Assembly: GCF_014529535.1 (NCBI RefSeq)
Contig: NW_023503372.1
Span: 1,835,772-1,899,771, forward strand
Length of the DNA: 64,000 nt
From: Bradysia coprophila
Lineage: Eukaryota > Arthropoda > Insecta > Diptera > Sciaridae
Reading direction: 5' to 3'
The position numbers were made by a program, and so were the translations under genes. The notes under the pieces are model-generated. The model saw only the letters and a list, made by a program, of their open reading frames with translations, had not been told where the DNA came from and made no database searches. This document shows, in pieces, positions 46,599 through 57,676 of this stretch. Within the stretch, counting starts at the first letter, position 1. The number at the start of each line of letters is the position of its first letter.

Positions 46599-49122
46599 CC
46601 TTTTAGAAACGGCTCGTTTTCGGACGAGTGATTTTTTCAATTGTAAAATCGGGACACACTTGAAAACTTAGTGTCAAGTCCTAAGTCATCATTTTGATGA
46701 TGATGATGGCAATTTTGAAAATTGCCAACATTATAATGCCATCTTGTTGGCTGCACTTGAATTATTGTTTTCGAAAAGTAATATCCAGATGGAGCATCGA
46801 GTTTGACACATTTCGACAAAAGAAAATTTTAGTCGATAAATAATGGCTGACATTTCGGTTTCGTGCTTTCATACAGAAAAGGTTTGTTTGTTTTCAATAA
46901 TTTATTTTGCATATTTCAAAAGTGCAACAAGGTATGGTATTCTCTGAAACATTCCGACACACAAAGCCCAACATTGCAATCGACACATTCAAACCTTGAC
47001 GATGATCTTTTGTTTTCTCTTCTCTTTGAATGGCTGCATACGAAGCAGGTTCTTGTTCTCAAACGTGAGCTTCCGTCGGAAGAAATTTTCGACGGAAAAT
47101 GACGATCGATCAAGCGCTTAGGATATGGAGTTGAAGCGGCCGAAACTATCCGTTGCTTCGGTGTTTGAATTTGTCCATATTTCGAAAGCAACTTGCGGAC
47201 TAATTCGTTTCGAAACTTTCCCAGGCCGCATTTTTGTCCAGATTGTATGGTAGCCATTACATTGCAGTTGAAGACAGTCATGTCCACCAAGTGAAAAAAA
47301 AATTTCTTGTACCACTTGACGGATTTCCGGACACATTCTACAAAGCTTATTTGCATGTCAGACTTGTCAATCGGCCCCATATTCGCGTTGTAATCAATTA
47401 TTGCAAACGGTTTCCAAATTGTAGTATCGTCTTTGTAATTCTTCTTTTTAGTCGGGCCGAAACCAGGTTCATGCAATGTTGAGAGCATATGAACATCGCG
47501 TTTGTCTTGCCACTTCAAAGCCATCAAATTGTTTTTATGCAAATGAATGATTTCTCCTTTCTGTAGATTTTCGAATTGCGGCATATTTTGTCGATTCTTT
47601 CTTACCGTACCACACGCGCCTGTTAGTTGTTTGTGAAGTTCATCGTACAGCTTTGGACTCGAGTACCAATTATCTAGGAAAACGCTGTGTCCTTTCCCCA
47701 AATAAGGCTGCAAAAGTGTCATGACAACAGAGCCTGAAATTCCGAGTTCTTCGTACGATATAATTTCTGTATTGGATCCGGTGTAAACAATGAAATCCAG
47801 TATGGCTCCAGTCGAACAATCGCAAAGGATGAAAAGTTTCACTCCGAAACGATGACGTTTTGACGAGATGAACTGTTTGAAACATAAACGGCCTTTCCAT
47901 AACATCAAGCTTTCATCTATCGCCAAATTTTTGTATGCGTTGATGAAAAATGGAAATCTGTCCTTCAGCAACTCCATAACTGGTCTGATTTTGAACAACC
48001 TATCGCCTGGCACCTGTTTTTCGTTGTCATTGAAATGAAGTGCTCGAAGGATTTCGAGAAAGCGGTCCCTCGGCATTATTTTTTTGAAAATGGGCGTTTC
48101 GATCAAAGGATCGGTCGACCAATATTCCTGCATCTTCGATTTCTTTACGGCCGACATCAACATGAATGTTGCAAGAAAAACGTACATTTCTTTCCGATCG
48201 ATGGGTTCCCACGCCTTTTGATGTTTTCTCTTGTTTGAATCCTTGCATCGTATTGGAATCGTCTCATGGTATCTGTTCGATTCTTCGACAATCATGTCCA
48301 CAAGCTTATCGTCAAAAAATAATTCGAAGAAAAAAAGTTCGTCGTAGTTGGAACTTTGTGGAACATTGGGTGAAAGACCTGATGCAGATGCGTCGAAATC
48401 AAACAGTGTTGGTGTGAAGTGTCCGTGTTTCCATCCATTTACTTGTCCTTTGTTTTTTTGTTGAATAGTTGTTGTTGTTGTTACATTCAATCGTTTTCGT
48501 TTTTTCTTTCCAGCCGAGACAATATTTTTGGGTTTCGTCGGTAGGACCGACGCTTTCGGATACTTCGAAGATCTCATGGGACGTGCATTTCGATAGGCAG
48601 ATGTTTTTGACGTTCCGTCTTTATTTTGATAATCAATTTTCGACCGAGTGCTGCTTGCACCGGTGTGCCTTTCAAATGAAGATGATGCACCACTGTGCGG
48701 CGTTCCGCTTTTATTTTGATAATCAATTTTCGAACGTGTGCTGCACGCGCCGGTTTTTTTCTTTTCTTTTTTATTGTTAGTTTTTTCACCTCTGATCGAT
48801 GTACGCTTTTTTGGCAATAAATTTTGAGTTGTGGACATTTTTCGTTTCTTTTGTACTGGCTCATAGTCTTCATCACTGCTATCTGCTGACGAACTGTAGA
48901 TACTATCTTCAACATCTGAATCACTCTCAGACTCACAATTATAATAAAATTCAGTGAATTCACCCATTCTGACTATGCTCGCTAGATTTTTTATAGTAAA
49001 ATGGCGACTGTCAAAAGAATGATTATAATGATTAATCCAATGACACCAGCCTACTTCCACGGGAACGAAATTTTTTTACAAATACATGAAAACGAATATA
49101 CACGTCTGCCGTTTCTAAAAGG
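46599..49122 (-). mobile_element. Complete piggyBac transposon
   Basis: 2,524 bp flanked by TTAA on both sides (46595-46598 and 49123-49126), the target site of piggyBac. Terminal inverted repeats: CCTTTTAGAAACGGC at the left and GCCGTTTCTAAAAGG at the right, a perfect 15-bp pair. An internal palindrome CTCGTTTTCGGACGAG follows the left end. One uninterrupted transposase frame inside. Confidence 0.93.
46916..49060 (-). CDS. piggyBac transposase
   Basis: 714 residues from the first Met; the Met at 48967 (MGEFTEFYYNCESESDSD) is the more usual kind of start, just before an acidic region. The N-terminal third is acidic then basic, with a duplicated STRSKIDYQNK segment. The catalytic Asp triad is visible: AIDESLMLWKG (about residue 379), VFLDNWYSS (about 461) and MGPIDKSDMQ (about 563). 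The C-terminus has a Cys-rich finger (CFVCSH...CVDCNVGLC...CFREYH) that binds transposon ends in this family. Cut-and-paste transposition into TTAA. No stop or frameshift seen; it may be active. Confidence 0.93.
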   Translation of the reverse strand: MEVGWCHWINHYNHSFDSRHFTIKNLASIVRMGEFTEFYYNCESESDSDVEDSIYSSSADSSDEDYEPVQKKRKMSTTQNLLPKKRTSIRGEKTNNKKEKKKTGACSTRSKIDYQNKSGTPHSGASSSFERHTGASSTRSKIDYQNKDGTSKTSAYRNARPMRSSKYPKASVLPTKPKNIVSAGKKKRKRLNVTTTTTIQQKNKGQVNGWKHGHFTPTLFDFDASASGLSPNVPQSSNYDELFFFELFFDDKLVDMIVEESNRYHETIPIRCKDSNKRKHQKAWEPIDRKEMYVFLATFMLMSAVKKSKMQEYWSTDPLIETPIFKKIMPRDRFLEILRALHFNDNEKQVPGDRLFKIRPVMELLKDRFPFFINAYKNLAIDESLMLWKGRLCFKQFISSKRHRFGVKLFILCDCSTGAILDFIVYTGSNTEIISYEELGISGSVVMTLLQPYLGKGHSVFLDNWYSSPKLYDELHKQLTGACGTVRKNRQNMPQFENLQKGEIIHLHKNNLMALKWQDKRDVHMLSTLHEPGFGPTKKKNYKDDTTIWKPFAIIDYNANMGPIDKSDMQISFVECVRKSVKWYKKFFFHLVDMTVFNCNVMATIQSGQKCGLGKFRNELVRKLLSKYGQIQTPKQRIVSAASTPYPKRLIDRHFPSKISSDGSSRLRTRTCFVCSHSKRRENKRSSSRFECVDCNVGLCVSECFREYHTLLHF

Positions 49123-49261
49123 TTAAACTTCCGGAGTCCAGTAGGTATATTAACTAACCTGTAACTTTCGAATTGGTTTGTACCGAATTCATTACAAATA
49201 AATTTACGTTTTTGTTACCTGGACGATGGAAATCCTACAGCTTTTCGCAATTGTGAGACTT

Positions 49262-49545
49262 TTATTTTCCGGCCGCAGCAGTTGTTGCTGCTGCTGCTGT
49301 TGTAGTTGCTGCTGCTGTAGTAGTTGTAGTTGTAGTAGTTGTTGTTGTCAAAAATAACAATTTCAGAAGAAGGCACGGTTCAGCTACGAATCGAAGTGAA
49401 ATTGGATATTAATATTGTCAGATTAATTCGTTCGTTCAGCGGATCTAGTCTGGTTTTCAGATTATATACCTTCTGGGTTAGGTGAGGTCGACGTTGCTGC
49501 AAATAGAGCTACGATGACGAGAACGAATAGGACAGCTTTCATCAT
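49262..49545 (-). CDS. Small secreted Thr/Ala-rich mucin-like peptide, paralogue A
   Basis: Two exons, 49545-49470 and 49383-49262, joined GAA G|CT with GT-AG sites, give 65 residues. Residues 1-20 are a clean signal peptide (MMKAVLFVLVIVALFAATST), then SPNPEGAEPC, a short hydrophobic stretch LLLKLLFL, a run of eleven Thr and then Ala/Thr repeats ending AAAGK. The Thr run would be heavily O-glycosylated, like glue or mucin-type secretions. A poly(A) signal AATAAA overlaps the stop. The same exon structure, leader and PEGAEPC motif occur in paralogue B at 61463-61779, which strongly supports it as a real gene despite its size. Homology to named glue proteins is not claimed. Confidence 0.8.
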
Positions 49546-49630
49546 TTTTTTTTCGTTGAACAAAGTTTGAAATTACTTCTACACTTTAATACACAAAACT
49601 TATCTGATCCTTTGAAGCGATGCGACGTGG

Positions 49631-49638
49631 TATTTATA
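49631..49638 (-). promoter_or_regulatory. TATA box of Thr-rich peptide gene A
   Basis: TATAAATA on the minus strand, 86 bases before the ATG. The motif and the following ACCAC and GCTTCAAAGGAT words are shared with the paralogue upstream region at 61.8 kb. Confidence 0.7.
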
Positions 49639-49983
49639 CTGAAAATTGCTAGCTATCGATTCATTTAATAGCAAGGACAACGGTTTGTAAAATATTTTAT
49701 TTGATCTACAACATTTTGTAATCTCTTATGAAATTGGTTCGGTTAAAAAACATATTTTCGTTGCCCTTGAACAAGGTTCTGCTACAACAAAAAAATAATT
49801 AACGAATGAAATATGTCGATGTTACAGCAATGGTTTGCATTTAAAATTTTTAGCATAACTAAATAGAGTTAGTACATAAACACATCAGATCAAATAGATG
49901 AATTAGGTCATATTCACTGTCTACTTCTACTCTACAGAGATTGTAGAGCGGGCGTGAGATCTGTATTGAAAATGCAGCCGAAG

Positions 49984-50152
49984 GGTATGTAGTCTCCCAA
50001 AAAAGATAAATTATAAATTCGATTGGTTTTTATCAAAATACGGTTTCGGGAATTGTCTTTTCAAAATTTTCTGTTACGATATTTTTCAGTGCACCGCAAT
50101 TGCAGCCTACATTGTAGGCCCTACATACATCTTTTTTGGGAGACTGCATACC
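49984..50152. mobile_element. Small MITE-like inverted repeat
   Basis: GGTATGTAGTCTCCCAAAAA at the left mirrors TTTTTTGGGAGACTGCATACC at the right; non-coding. Confidence 0.55.
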
Positions 50153-51146
50153 ATCCGACAGCATTTTGTTTACAGATCCACTAGACAAATCCTGTCTTAC
50201 AATTTTGCTAAGAATTCGAAAAATTATAAAAGCTGTCGACTTCCCGGATTATTGTAAGGTTTCGAGGAGTCATTTCAGAGGAGGCCCTTTTGAGTAGCCT
50301 TGAAACTTCTTGGAGGCATTGAGTGGTCTGTGTAATTTTGGGAAAATGTGGTATGTTCGACCACCTCTAAGTTTCTCAGTTTCTTAGTGTACAAACGAAG
50401 TAAGGATATTGTTCTCGTTAGAACGTTTTACAAATATTGCATAAGGCCTTACCGGTAAAATATCTTATAATACTCATGAACACAGGACTAAATATACCTA
50501 CGTTGAAGATTCCAATCAAATTGAACGGTAAGAATCATGATTTGCACTGATTTAATCTTGCAAGCATGCAATTATGGACCAATGGTTCTATCTTTAATCT
50601 GTATCCATTAGTCTAATCTGATTCTGGTCTCACGAAACTAAATGTAAAATTGCAAGTCTCATCGACTTGTGCAAAATCGGACCTCTAGTCGATTGGCCTC
50701 GCTAACCGTTCTTTTTCAGGTGGCTCGATGGATTAAACGCAACTTCTTGTTCCTTGGTCATACGAATAAAAACTGTCTACTGCTTAAAAACGTTTTTTTC
50801 CTCTATAATTTCTTGTTTTTTTATAGTGTATTGTAAAGATTGAAAATGTAAGTAGTCGGGGGGCATGTTGCGATTGTTGAAATAAATGAGATAAGAAAAA
50901 GTAAACGAAGAAATGATTTGGGGCGTGACATGTTTCCCCGCTAGTGGCTAATGATTTTGCTACAATTTTATAAAATATTTTATTGTTGACAGAGTTTTTC
51001 GGTGACGTACCAAAAGACTTTTACTCACTGCACCCCCAGGAAATAGCGACGTTGTCGTCGAGCGCAACCTCAATATCAAGTGACGATCATGCGGTACTTT
51101 CAGACGTAACTTCACTTAAGTTTCGTTAAATTTTTCGTTCATTCAT

Positions 51147-51344
51147 TTGTATGAGATTTTTTTAACGTGGATGGCATTTCTTGACGTGGTAAGCTTCATC
51201 TGGGAAGATACACTGCGCAAAGAATCAATGAAAACAGGCACGAGTCACTTACTTGACGCCATGACCAACGATGAATTTAACCTGAATGAAGTAGAACAGG
51301 CCATTTATGATGGACAAATCTCGGAAGAAGACGAGGAGCATTGA
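51147..51344 (+). CDS. Small open frame of uncertain status
   Basis: 65 residues ending in an acidic tail (NEVEQAIYDGQISEEDEEH). Composition looks protein-like, but I recognise no family, and no splice sites or signal peptide support it. The preceding GATGGCATTTCTTGACGTGG recurs at about 51,650, so it may be part of a repeat. Could be a gene remnant. Confidence 0.2.
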   Translation: MYEIFLTWMAFLDVVSFIWEDTLRKESMKTGTSHLLDAMTNDEFNLNEVEQAIYDGQISEEDEEH

Positions 51345-51419
51345 GTCAGTTTGTATATATCTCATTGTTAATTATATATTTACAATTCAGCAATCATCAT
51401 CGAAAATACTGTTATGATG

Positions 51420-51650
51420 TTGGTGAATCTCTCAGGAGATCGGATGACTTATAAGGCTCTGGTAAATCTCTCAGAGGATCTTTTGAATGTGTAATCTGAA
51501 CCTAAATGTTGTAGTTAGTTGGACTGTATGCCAATTGAGGGTCAGCTCCTTGTGTGATTGTCCTTTACCACTAAAACCTGCTAGCATAATCTAGGATTCA
51601 TAGTGTTTAAAATACATCGCTCGCTGGGTATAGTGGAGTCGGAGGCGGAG
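51420..51650. repeat. Dispersed repeat, inverted relative of 14,770-15,000
   Basis: Shares GTGAATCTCTCAGGAGATC and CCAATTGAGGGTCAGCTCC with the reverse complement of the 14.8-15.0 kb segment, in the same relative order. Confidence 0.55.
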
Positions 51651-52200
51651 TGGATAGCATTTCTTGACGTGGATGGCATTTCAAACGGCCTTGAAGATGA
51701 TCTTTTGTTTTAATTCCAAGTGTCAAGCGGCTAGACAAAACGGTTTGAAAAATAATGCCCACTGCAGGTAATTATTTGAAATAGTTTTATCAGTGTACTG
51801 TTTCCAATTAAAACGCAGCAAAAGTTTGAGCAACTTTAAACTGTCGAATTTTGAATATCGGTTCAGAATTATGCTTAATTTCTTCTTACCAAAAAGGTAC
51901 TCCGTGTGAGAGACAAAATTGAAGTTTTTCAATTTTTACTTTGTTTATTTGACAGCTTGCTTTCTCACGGAGAACTTTTTGTTGAGTAAGACTTTCGATA
52001 TTTTTAACGTTGCGAATTGGCAACAGACTATTAGAATATCTACGAGTAGCGGTGTTACATAGAGGGCGAATGAGGGGAATTGAAACTTTACCATTCCATT
52101 AAAAATTCAGACAAAAGCTCTTTTGTCTTTGAGGAAGAACTCGCAGATTGTCGCTGACATTTTCATATTTCATTTCAAAATTAATTTTAACCTTTTGCAG

Positions 52201-55200
52201 TGGAAGATGCGGGAAAAGGCAATAAGAACCCATAAGATTCTATTCAGTACAATTAGGCCGTGTGTCACCGCGCATTCTTTAAAAGAATTAAAAAATTCTC
52301 AAATAAGTTGACATTTTTAGTCCGAACATTTCTGACAACAAACTTGATGTAAGCCTACACGCCAAATTTTCCAATTTTCAACAAACTAATCCTCGCCGAG
52401 TTAATACTGCAAAATACGAATACGACACACAATTTGTGACTTGGACTTTGCCAAACAAAAACAAATTGACAATATAATAGCATTTCAGTTGATCGTTAAC
52501 AAAAATCGAATACACACAACATTGTCCTACAAGTTCACCACACTAATTTTAACTGAAGGCCAGACTTCCACTTCCAAGGTCTTTAGGCAATATATACCTT
52601 GCGCTTTGCGTATTTGTGGGGAACATGCAAAAGCTCATCACAGTAGGCTATTGAACCCACTAAAATCTAATTTTAAATCGCTAGAATAATTCCATAAATG
52701 TAAATGTGATACTAAGAAACCACGTGTTTCAATAAGTCCTGGGAGCGATCCTGAAGACATGGACCTAATCTTTTTGGGCTGAACGGCGTACTTTCGTTCA
52801 CTTTTCCAAGCCCTTTCAAGAAATATCACTAAATAACTAAAGAAATCCAACATTACATCTACATTACACGTTACACATTGCACATTACATTACATTACAT
52901 TGTAATGTAATGTAATGTAGCGTTACAAACTGCATCTTTGATTTCTGAAGCCAATCGGCGAGATAAATTTTTTTGGTTTGCGAACTTTTAAAGTACTCTC
53001 AAAAGTTCACCAAAGTGCCCAGAAAAAGTTGGGTATTAGTAGCTAGATTCGCTCACTGAACCTTGCAATATTACCGAGGGGTAACCGACTCGGGAAATTG
53101 ACTACACACCCTCAAAGGAATTGCCGGAGTATCCGGTAAATAATTGGAATTGATGGAATTGACCGGAATTGATCGGAATTGATCGGAATTGATAGGAATT
53201 GACTGGAAATATGTGGAATTGTAAGGAATTGAAAGTAAATGCTGATAAGTGTGATTATCGGAAAGAAGGACCAGCGAATGCAAAACCACATTATTTCCTT
53301 TTTGTTTTAATTTTAAAAGCTCCCGCACAATAAATAACAGTGTACAGTGTTGATCAGTTCCATTTTAGAACAGGTCCAACGTCCTTTTATGTTCAAAATA
53401 TCCACACTGAAGGATTCTTCTTCAGAGGATTCTTGTGAGTCAGATGCGGAAGAGTTTGAGCCGCAACAAACAAGTGAATATTCGTCAGGGGGAGGTTAGG
53501 CTGGGGCATTGCCGATGCGAAATGCTCCAGTTTCAAACCAAATTTACAAAAAAATGCATCACCGACAATATCATCTATTCCATCAACTTTTCAAAAGCCT
53601 AAAATCTTACGATGTCGATCACTTGAGCGAAACAAAAAATTGAGTGCTTTGGCTTTTGCTGACGTGTGCTGAACAAATCCATTTCCTGTCGAGGTACGAA
53701 CAACGTTTTGTGCATCGGACAACTGAAATAGACAAAACACAGCAATTTACTTGAAAACATACACACTTCACATTCACCATATCAAATTAATAAATGTATA
53801 GTCATGGAAAAGATCATGTAATTCCTTTCCCGCACCATAAATCGTAAAGAAATAAAGTTTTTTTCTTGCCTAGGACATAAATTACGGAATTTTTCTCGTA
53901 ACTTAGGCCCTCAGCATGAAAAGTTGTATATGCATCTGTTGTGGATGGTTTATTTTAGGCACTTTCGCTTGTCGCCCTCACTTCGTTCGTGCTACAATCC
54001 GCGAAATTGCCTAAAATATACCGTCCACAACATATACGTAAATAACTATTCCTGCACGATATATAGTTCGGGAAAAACTGACATTTCTTAGTGAAAAATC
54101 ATGACAAAATATGTCGTATTTCAGTTGTCGGATGCACAAAAGTTTTTCGTCATTTCCTAGCTTGATACGAAAAATACTATTTATCTAAAATAAACAACGA
54201 TGTGCGATGTGAAATCATTTTAAACAAAACTGCAGTCAATTAGACGGTTTAATCTAAATTGAAATTGAAAAATCTCTTCTAAAAGAGTATGAGTAAAAAT
54301 TAAAGATTCTAACAAAATGAGTCACAAATGTAGGACAACATAGTTGTTCCAAATTTTATATTGATATAATCTGACGATTCATTTTCCAAAATGCTTATGG
54401 GTTTAACTTTGACTTTAAATTTATATCTATTTGAAAGTATCGAGCAATTATTTCGAAAATTCGTGGAATTGAAGGAATTGATTGAAATTATAGGAATTGA
54501 AGTGCGAATCCGGCAAGTAGTGGTGTTAATCCGTTAATTAAAGAAATAAAAGGAATTAAGAGCAATTAAAAGAAATTGACAGGAAGTACCTTTAGAAATT
54601 GAAAGGGTATTGAAAGGAAATTGAAAGGGAATTGAAAGGGAATTGAAAGAAATTGAAAGGAATTGAACGGAATTGAACGGAATTGAAAGGAAATAGAGCG
54701 AATCCGGCAATTAGACGAGTTGGTCCGGTAATTGAGGTAATTAAGCGGAATTGAAAGGAATTAGAAATTGATTTGACACCATTTTGGCCAGTCGGTTACC
54801 CCTCGAATATTACGTAATATTACGTAATATTGCAAGGTTCAGGGAGCGAATCTAGACAGTCGGGCTTAACTTTTTCTGGGTTCAGCAGCGCACTTTGGTG
54901 AACTTTTGTGAGTACTTTAAAAGTTCGCAAACCAAAAAAATTTATCTCGCCGATTGGCTTCAGAAATCAAAGATGCAGTTTGTAACGCTACATTACATTA
55001 CATTACAATGTAATGTAATGTGCAATGTGTAATGTAATGTGTAATGTAGATGTAATGTTGGATTTCTTTAGTTATTTAGTGATATTTCTTGAAAGGGCTT
55101 GGAAAAGTGAACGAAAGTACGCCGTTCAGCCCAAAAAGATTAGGTCCATGTCTTCAGGATCGCTCCCAGGACTTATTGAAACACGTGGTTTCTTAGTATC

Positions 55201-55717
55201 ACATTTAGATTTATGGAATTATTCTAGCGATTTAAAATTAGATTTTAGTGGGTTCAATAGCCTACTGTGATGAGCTTTTGCATGTTCCCCACAAATACGC
55301 AAAGCGCAAGGTATATATTGCCTAAAGACCTTGGAAGTGGAAGTCTGGCTTTCAGTTAAAATTAGTGTGGTGAACTTGCAGGACAATGTTGTGTGTATTC
55401 GATTTTTGTTAGCGATCAACTGAAATGCTATTATATTGTCAATTTGTTTTTGCTTGGCAAAGTCCAAGTCACAAATTGTCGCAAATTGTGTGTCGTATTC
55501 GTATTTTGCAGTATTAACTCGGCGAGGATTAGTTTGTTGAAAATTGGAAAATTTGGCGTGTAGGCTTACATCAAGTTTGTTGTCAGAAATGTTCGGACTA
55601 AAAATGTCAACTTATTTGAGAATTTTTTAATTCTTTTAAAGAATGTGCGGTGACACACGGCCTAATTGTACTGAATAGAATCTTATGCGTTCTTATTGCC
55701 TTTTCCCGCATCTTCCA
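52201..55717. mobile_element. 3.5-kb element with about 0.9-kb inverted arms
   Basis: Left arm 52201-53090 and right arm 54790-55717 are inverted copies; both outer ends start TGGAAGATGCGGGAAAAGGC. The size difference is partly an extra ATTACGTAATATTACGTA near the inner end of the right arm. The arms carry the same 82-codon frame (52441-52689 and its mirror 55467-55219) with three residue differences, plus an ACATT microsatellite palindrome. The centre has GGAATTG-rich repeats (53,130-53,240 and 54,470-54,770) and a smaller fold-back (53,938-54,030). No transposase or clear target duplication. Related proteins of the 82-codon frame are unknown to me. Confidence 0.75.
53685..53812. repeat. Dispersed repeat, copy 2
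   Basis: Same-orientation copy of 24793-24925, here between the arms of the large inverted repeat. Confidence 0.5.
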
Positions 55718-55876
55718 GACAGATATACAATTTTATCGACACCTACGACAAAAAAAAGTAGACACAGCGAAAGGCAAGTTGGCAAGTTTAAGCGAAATAT
55801 TTTATTTCAATCTGTTGAAAATACTTTCAAATCAAGTTAATGTATTCGATAACTGTCCCAACGATATGCTTCCTGC

Positions 55877-56884
55877 TTATCTTGAGTCAGGTACACAGCG
55901 ATACTCTTTCGTTTTAACTTTAAACGGACCACAAACCAAAACCAGCTCCTGTGCTGTGCCAACACAACTTATTTGAAACGACCATTCCATTTCATAAGTA
56001 TCCGTTTGACTAATGATAGTCTGCAAAGTTTTCTCATTAAATTTCTCTTTTGCAATTTCGCCGTTCACTTCTAGTCGAGATTGTATGATACCAATTGATC
56101 CTTCAGCGCTCATACTGAATCCCAGTTTTTCAGCTAATTTTACAGATTCCGTTAAGGTGCTTGTCGTTTGTGAAGACGTTGTGAGTCCACTTTTGAATTT
56201 TACATTACACTGTGAAATTCCTTGATGGCATCCGATTACCGTCTCCCAACGTCCTCGCTGTAATTGACATGTCTCGGCGGGATGTGGTACGCGACAACAA
56301 GCTAAATCAACATTATTCAGTGCAGTGTCATCGCCACTGCCTTGAGGCCGTTCGACCTGAGTACGAATTCCGCAAATAGCTGTCTGGGGTGGACACATTC
56401 TGTTCGTTGTTCTCCAATCACCGTAAGTTAAAATCTCTCCTCCTCGGATAATCGTACTGCTACCATCGCTGTTAGCGCAGATTAAGTTAAAATCCACACC
56501 AGCTGTATCGTCACCACGACCCTGACCAGACTCCGATCTTAGTTCAAAACCATTACCAAGTCCATTAGGGCAATATTTACGCCCTCGATAATTGCCCCAG
56601 CTTCCCTCACTACTTACAATATCTTTTTGATAGACTCCTTTCAAATTCGTGCAGATAAGCTTTATAGAATTCACTGCAGTGTCGTCACCGCCTCCTTGGT
56701 TATCCTCTATCTTTAGGTCAAAGCCAGTGACATAACTTCCTTCAGGACAAAAGTCGGCTGCACCCCAGTCACCCCAGTTAGTTATTCTATTCGACTCAAT
56801 CCATTGTATGACGTCTTGACGAGCCTCAAACTTATTTACCAATAAGCAAATACTTAATGTCGAAAGAAGTCTTCGAAAAAACAT
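55877..56884 (-). CDS. Secreted VMO-I-domain protein with Ser/Thr-rich C-terminal region
   Basis: Single-exon gene, 335 residues from the Met at 56884. The frame stays open to a Met at 56953, but a TATA box overlaps that position, so transcription starts after it; the 56884 start also gives a good signal peptide (MFFRRLLSTLSICLLV). The first 190 residues are a vitelline-membrane outer-layer-1 (VMO-I) domain: three repeats, each with a WGxW-type start, a Cys-Pro, and GxGDDTA, as expected for its three-fold beta-prism. The last about 130 residues (from CQLQRGRWETV) are Ser/Thr-rich alternating beta strands with paired Cys. That layout vaguely recalls aerolysin-type beta-proteins; this is a weak inference. 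Candidate poly(A) signal at 55801-55806. Confidence 0.82.
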   Translation of the reverse strand: MFFRRLLSTLSICLLVNKFEARQDVIQWIESNRITNWGDWGAADFCPEGSYVTGFDLKIEDNQGGGDDTAVNSIKLICTNLKGVYQKDIVSSEGSWGNYRGRKYCPNGLGNGFELRSESGQGRGDDTAGVDFNLICANSDGSSTIIRGGEILTYGDWRTTNRMCPPQTAICGIRTQVERPQGSGDDTALNNVDLACCRVPHPAETCQLQRGRWETVIGCHQGISQCNVKFKSGLTTSSQTTSTLTESVKLAEKLGFSMSAEGSIGIIQSRLEVNGEIAKEKFNEKTLQTIISQTDTYEMEWSFQISCVGTAQELVLVCGPFKVKTKEYRCVPDSR

Positions 56885-56952
56885 TTTTGTATTGCACGTT
56901 TTGTGTACACGGAACGAAAAATTCCAAGTGATTTCAAATATATTTTGCATCA

Positions 56953-56960
56953 CTTTTATA
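56953..56960 (-). promoter_or_regulatory. TATA box of the VMO-I gene
   Basis: TATAAAAG on the minus strand, about 70 bases upstream of the chosen ATG (56884), leaving room for a start site near 56,925. Confidence 0.65.
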
Positions 56961-57539
56961 CCGTTAGTCCATGTGCAACAACTGATCCGCGTGGACTTGT
57001 TTTATGATCCAAATTAAACGACTGAATGCTCGACTGAATGGGTGTTTCGAAATAGCTCAACGAGAAGGTATATCTTGAACCTCAACTGTCAGCTTCTGGG
57101 ACACATGGTCTTATGAGAAAAATCTAATTCGACACATCGTCAAATTAGATTTTCTTGCAATAAACTTAGACGTTACCCAGAATTTGACAGTTCCCCGAAG
57201 TACCCTTATATATCACCCAGTTCGCAAAATAGTATTCGTGTCAAGTGTATTCGTTGGTACAATATTTACACAGTTGTCCGAGTCTTTTCGATTAAGCGTA
57301 AGAATGGAGTCACAAGTACATTTTCCCTGATTGTCTTTGAAAAATTGTATGTCGTACAACTTACAGTTGCTCTACATTCGAGGCTTGGCAAAATGCATCG
57401 ATCGGGATGATGACTTCACCCTTATTTCAACATTTTTATGCGCTTTCTTGTAGTACCTTTTAGTTAAAAGAAGACTCTGAAGTGTCGAAGGGTCTAATGC
57501 TACGCACGATAGAAAGATGGATTAATGATAATGGCACAT

Positions 57540-57655
57540 ACTGCCATTCAACTGTTATCGATAACGCCGACAAAAACATGACATGCTCTGGGTAATATGG
57601 TCATTTATATAGTAAAATGTTAACAAAAATGGAAGTACAAGATTTGAAATCTGCC
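57540..57655. repeat. One-sided relative of the 45549-46123 element
   Basis: Shares CTGTTATCGATAACG, GACATGCTCTGGGTAATATGG-like and TACAAGATTTGAAATC words in the same order as the left arm at 45.55 kb. No matching right arm. Confidence 0.55.
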
Positions 57656-57676
57656 AATCAAAAATAATTGAACAAC

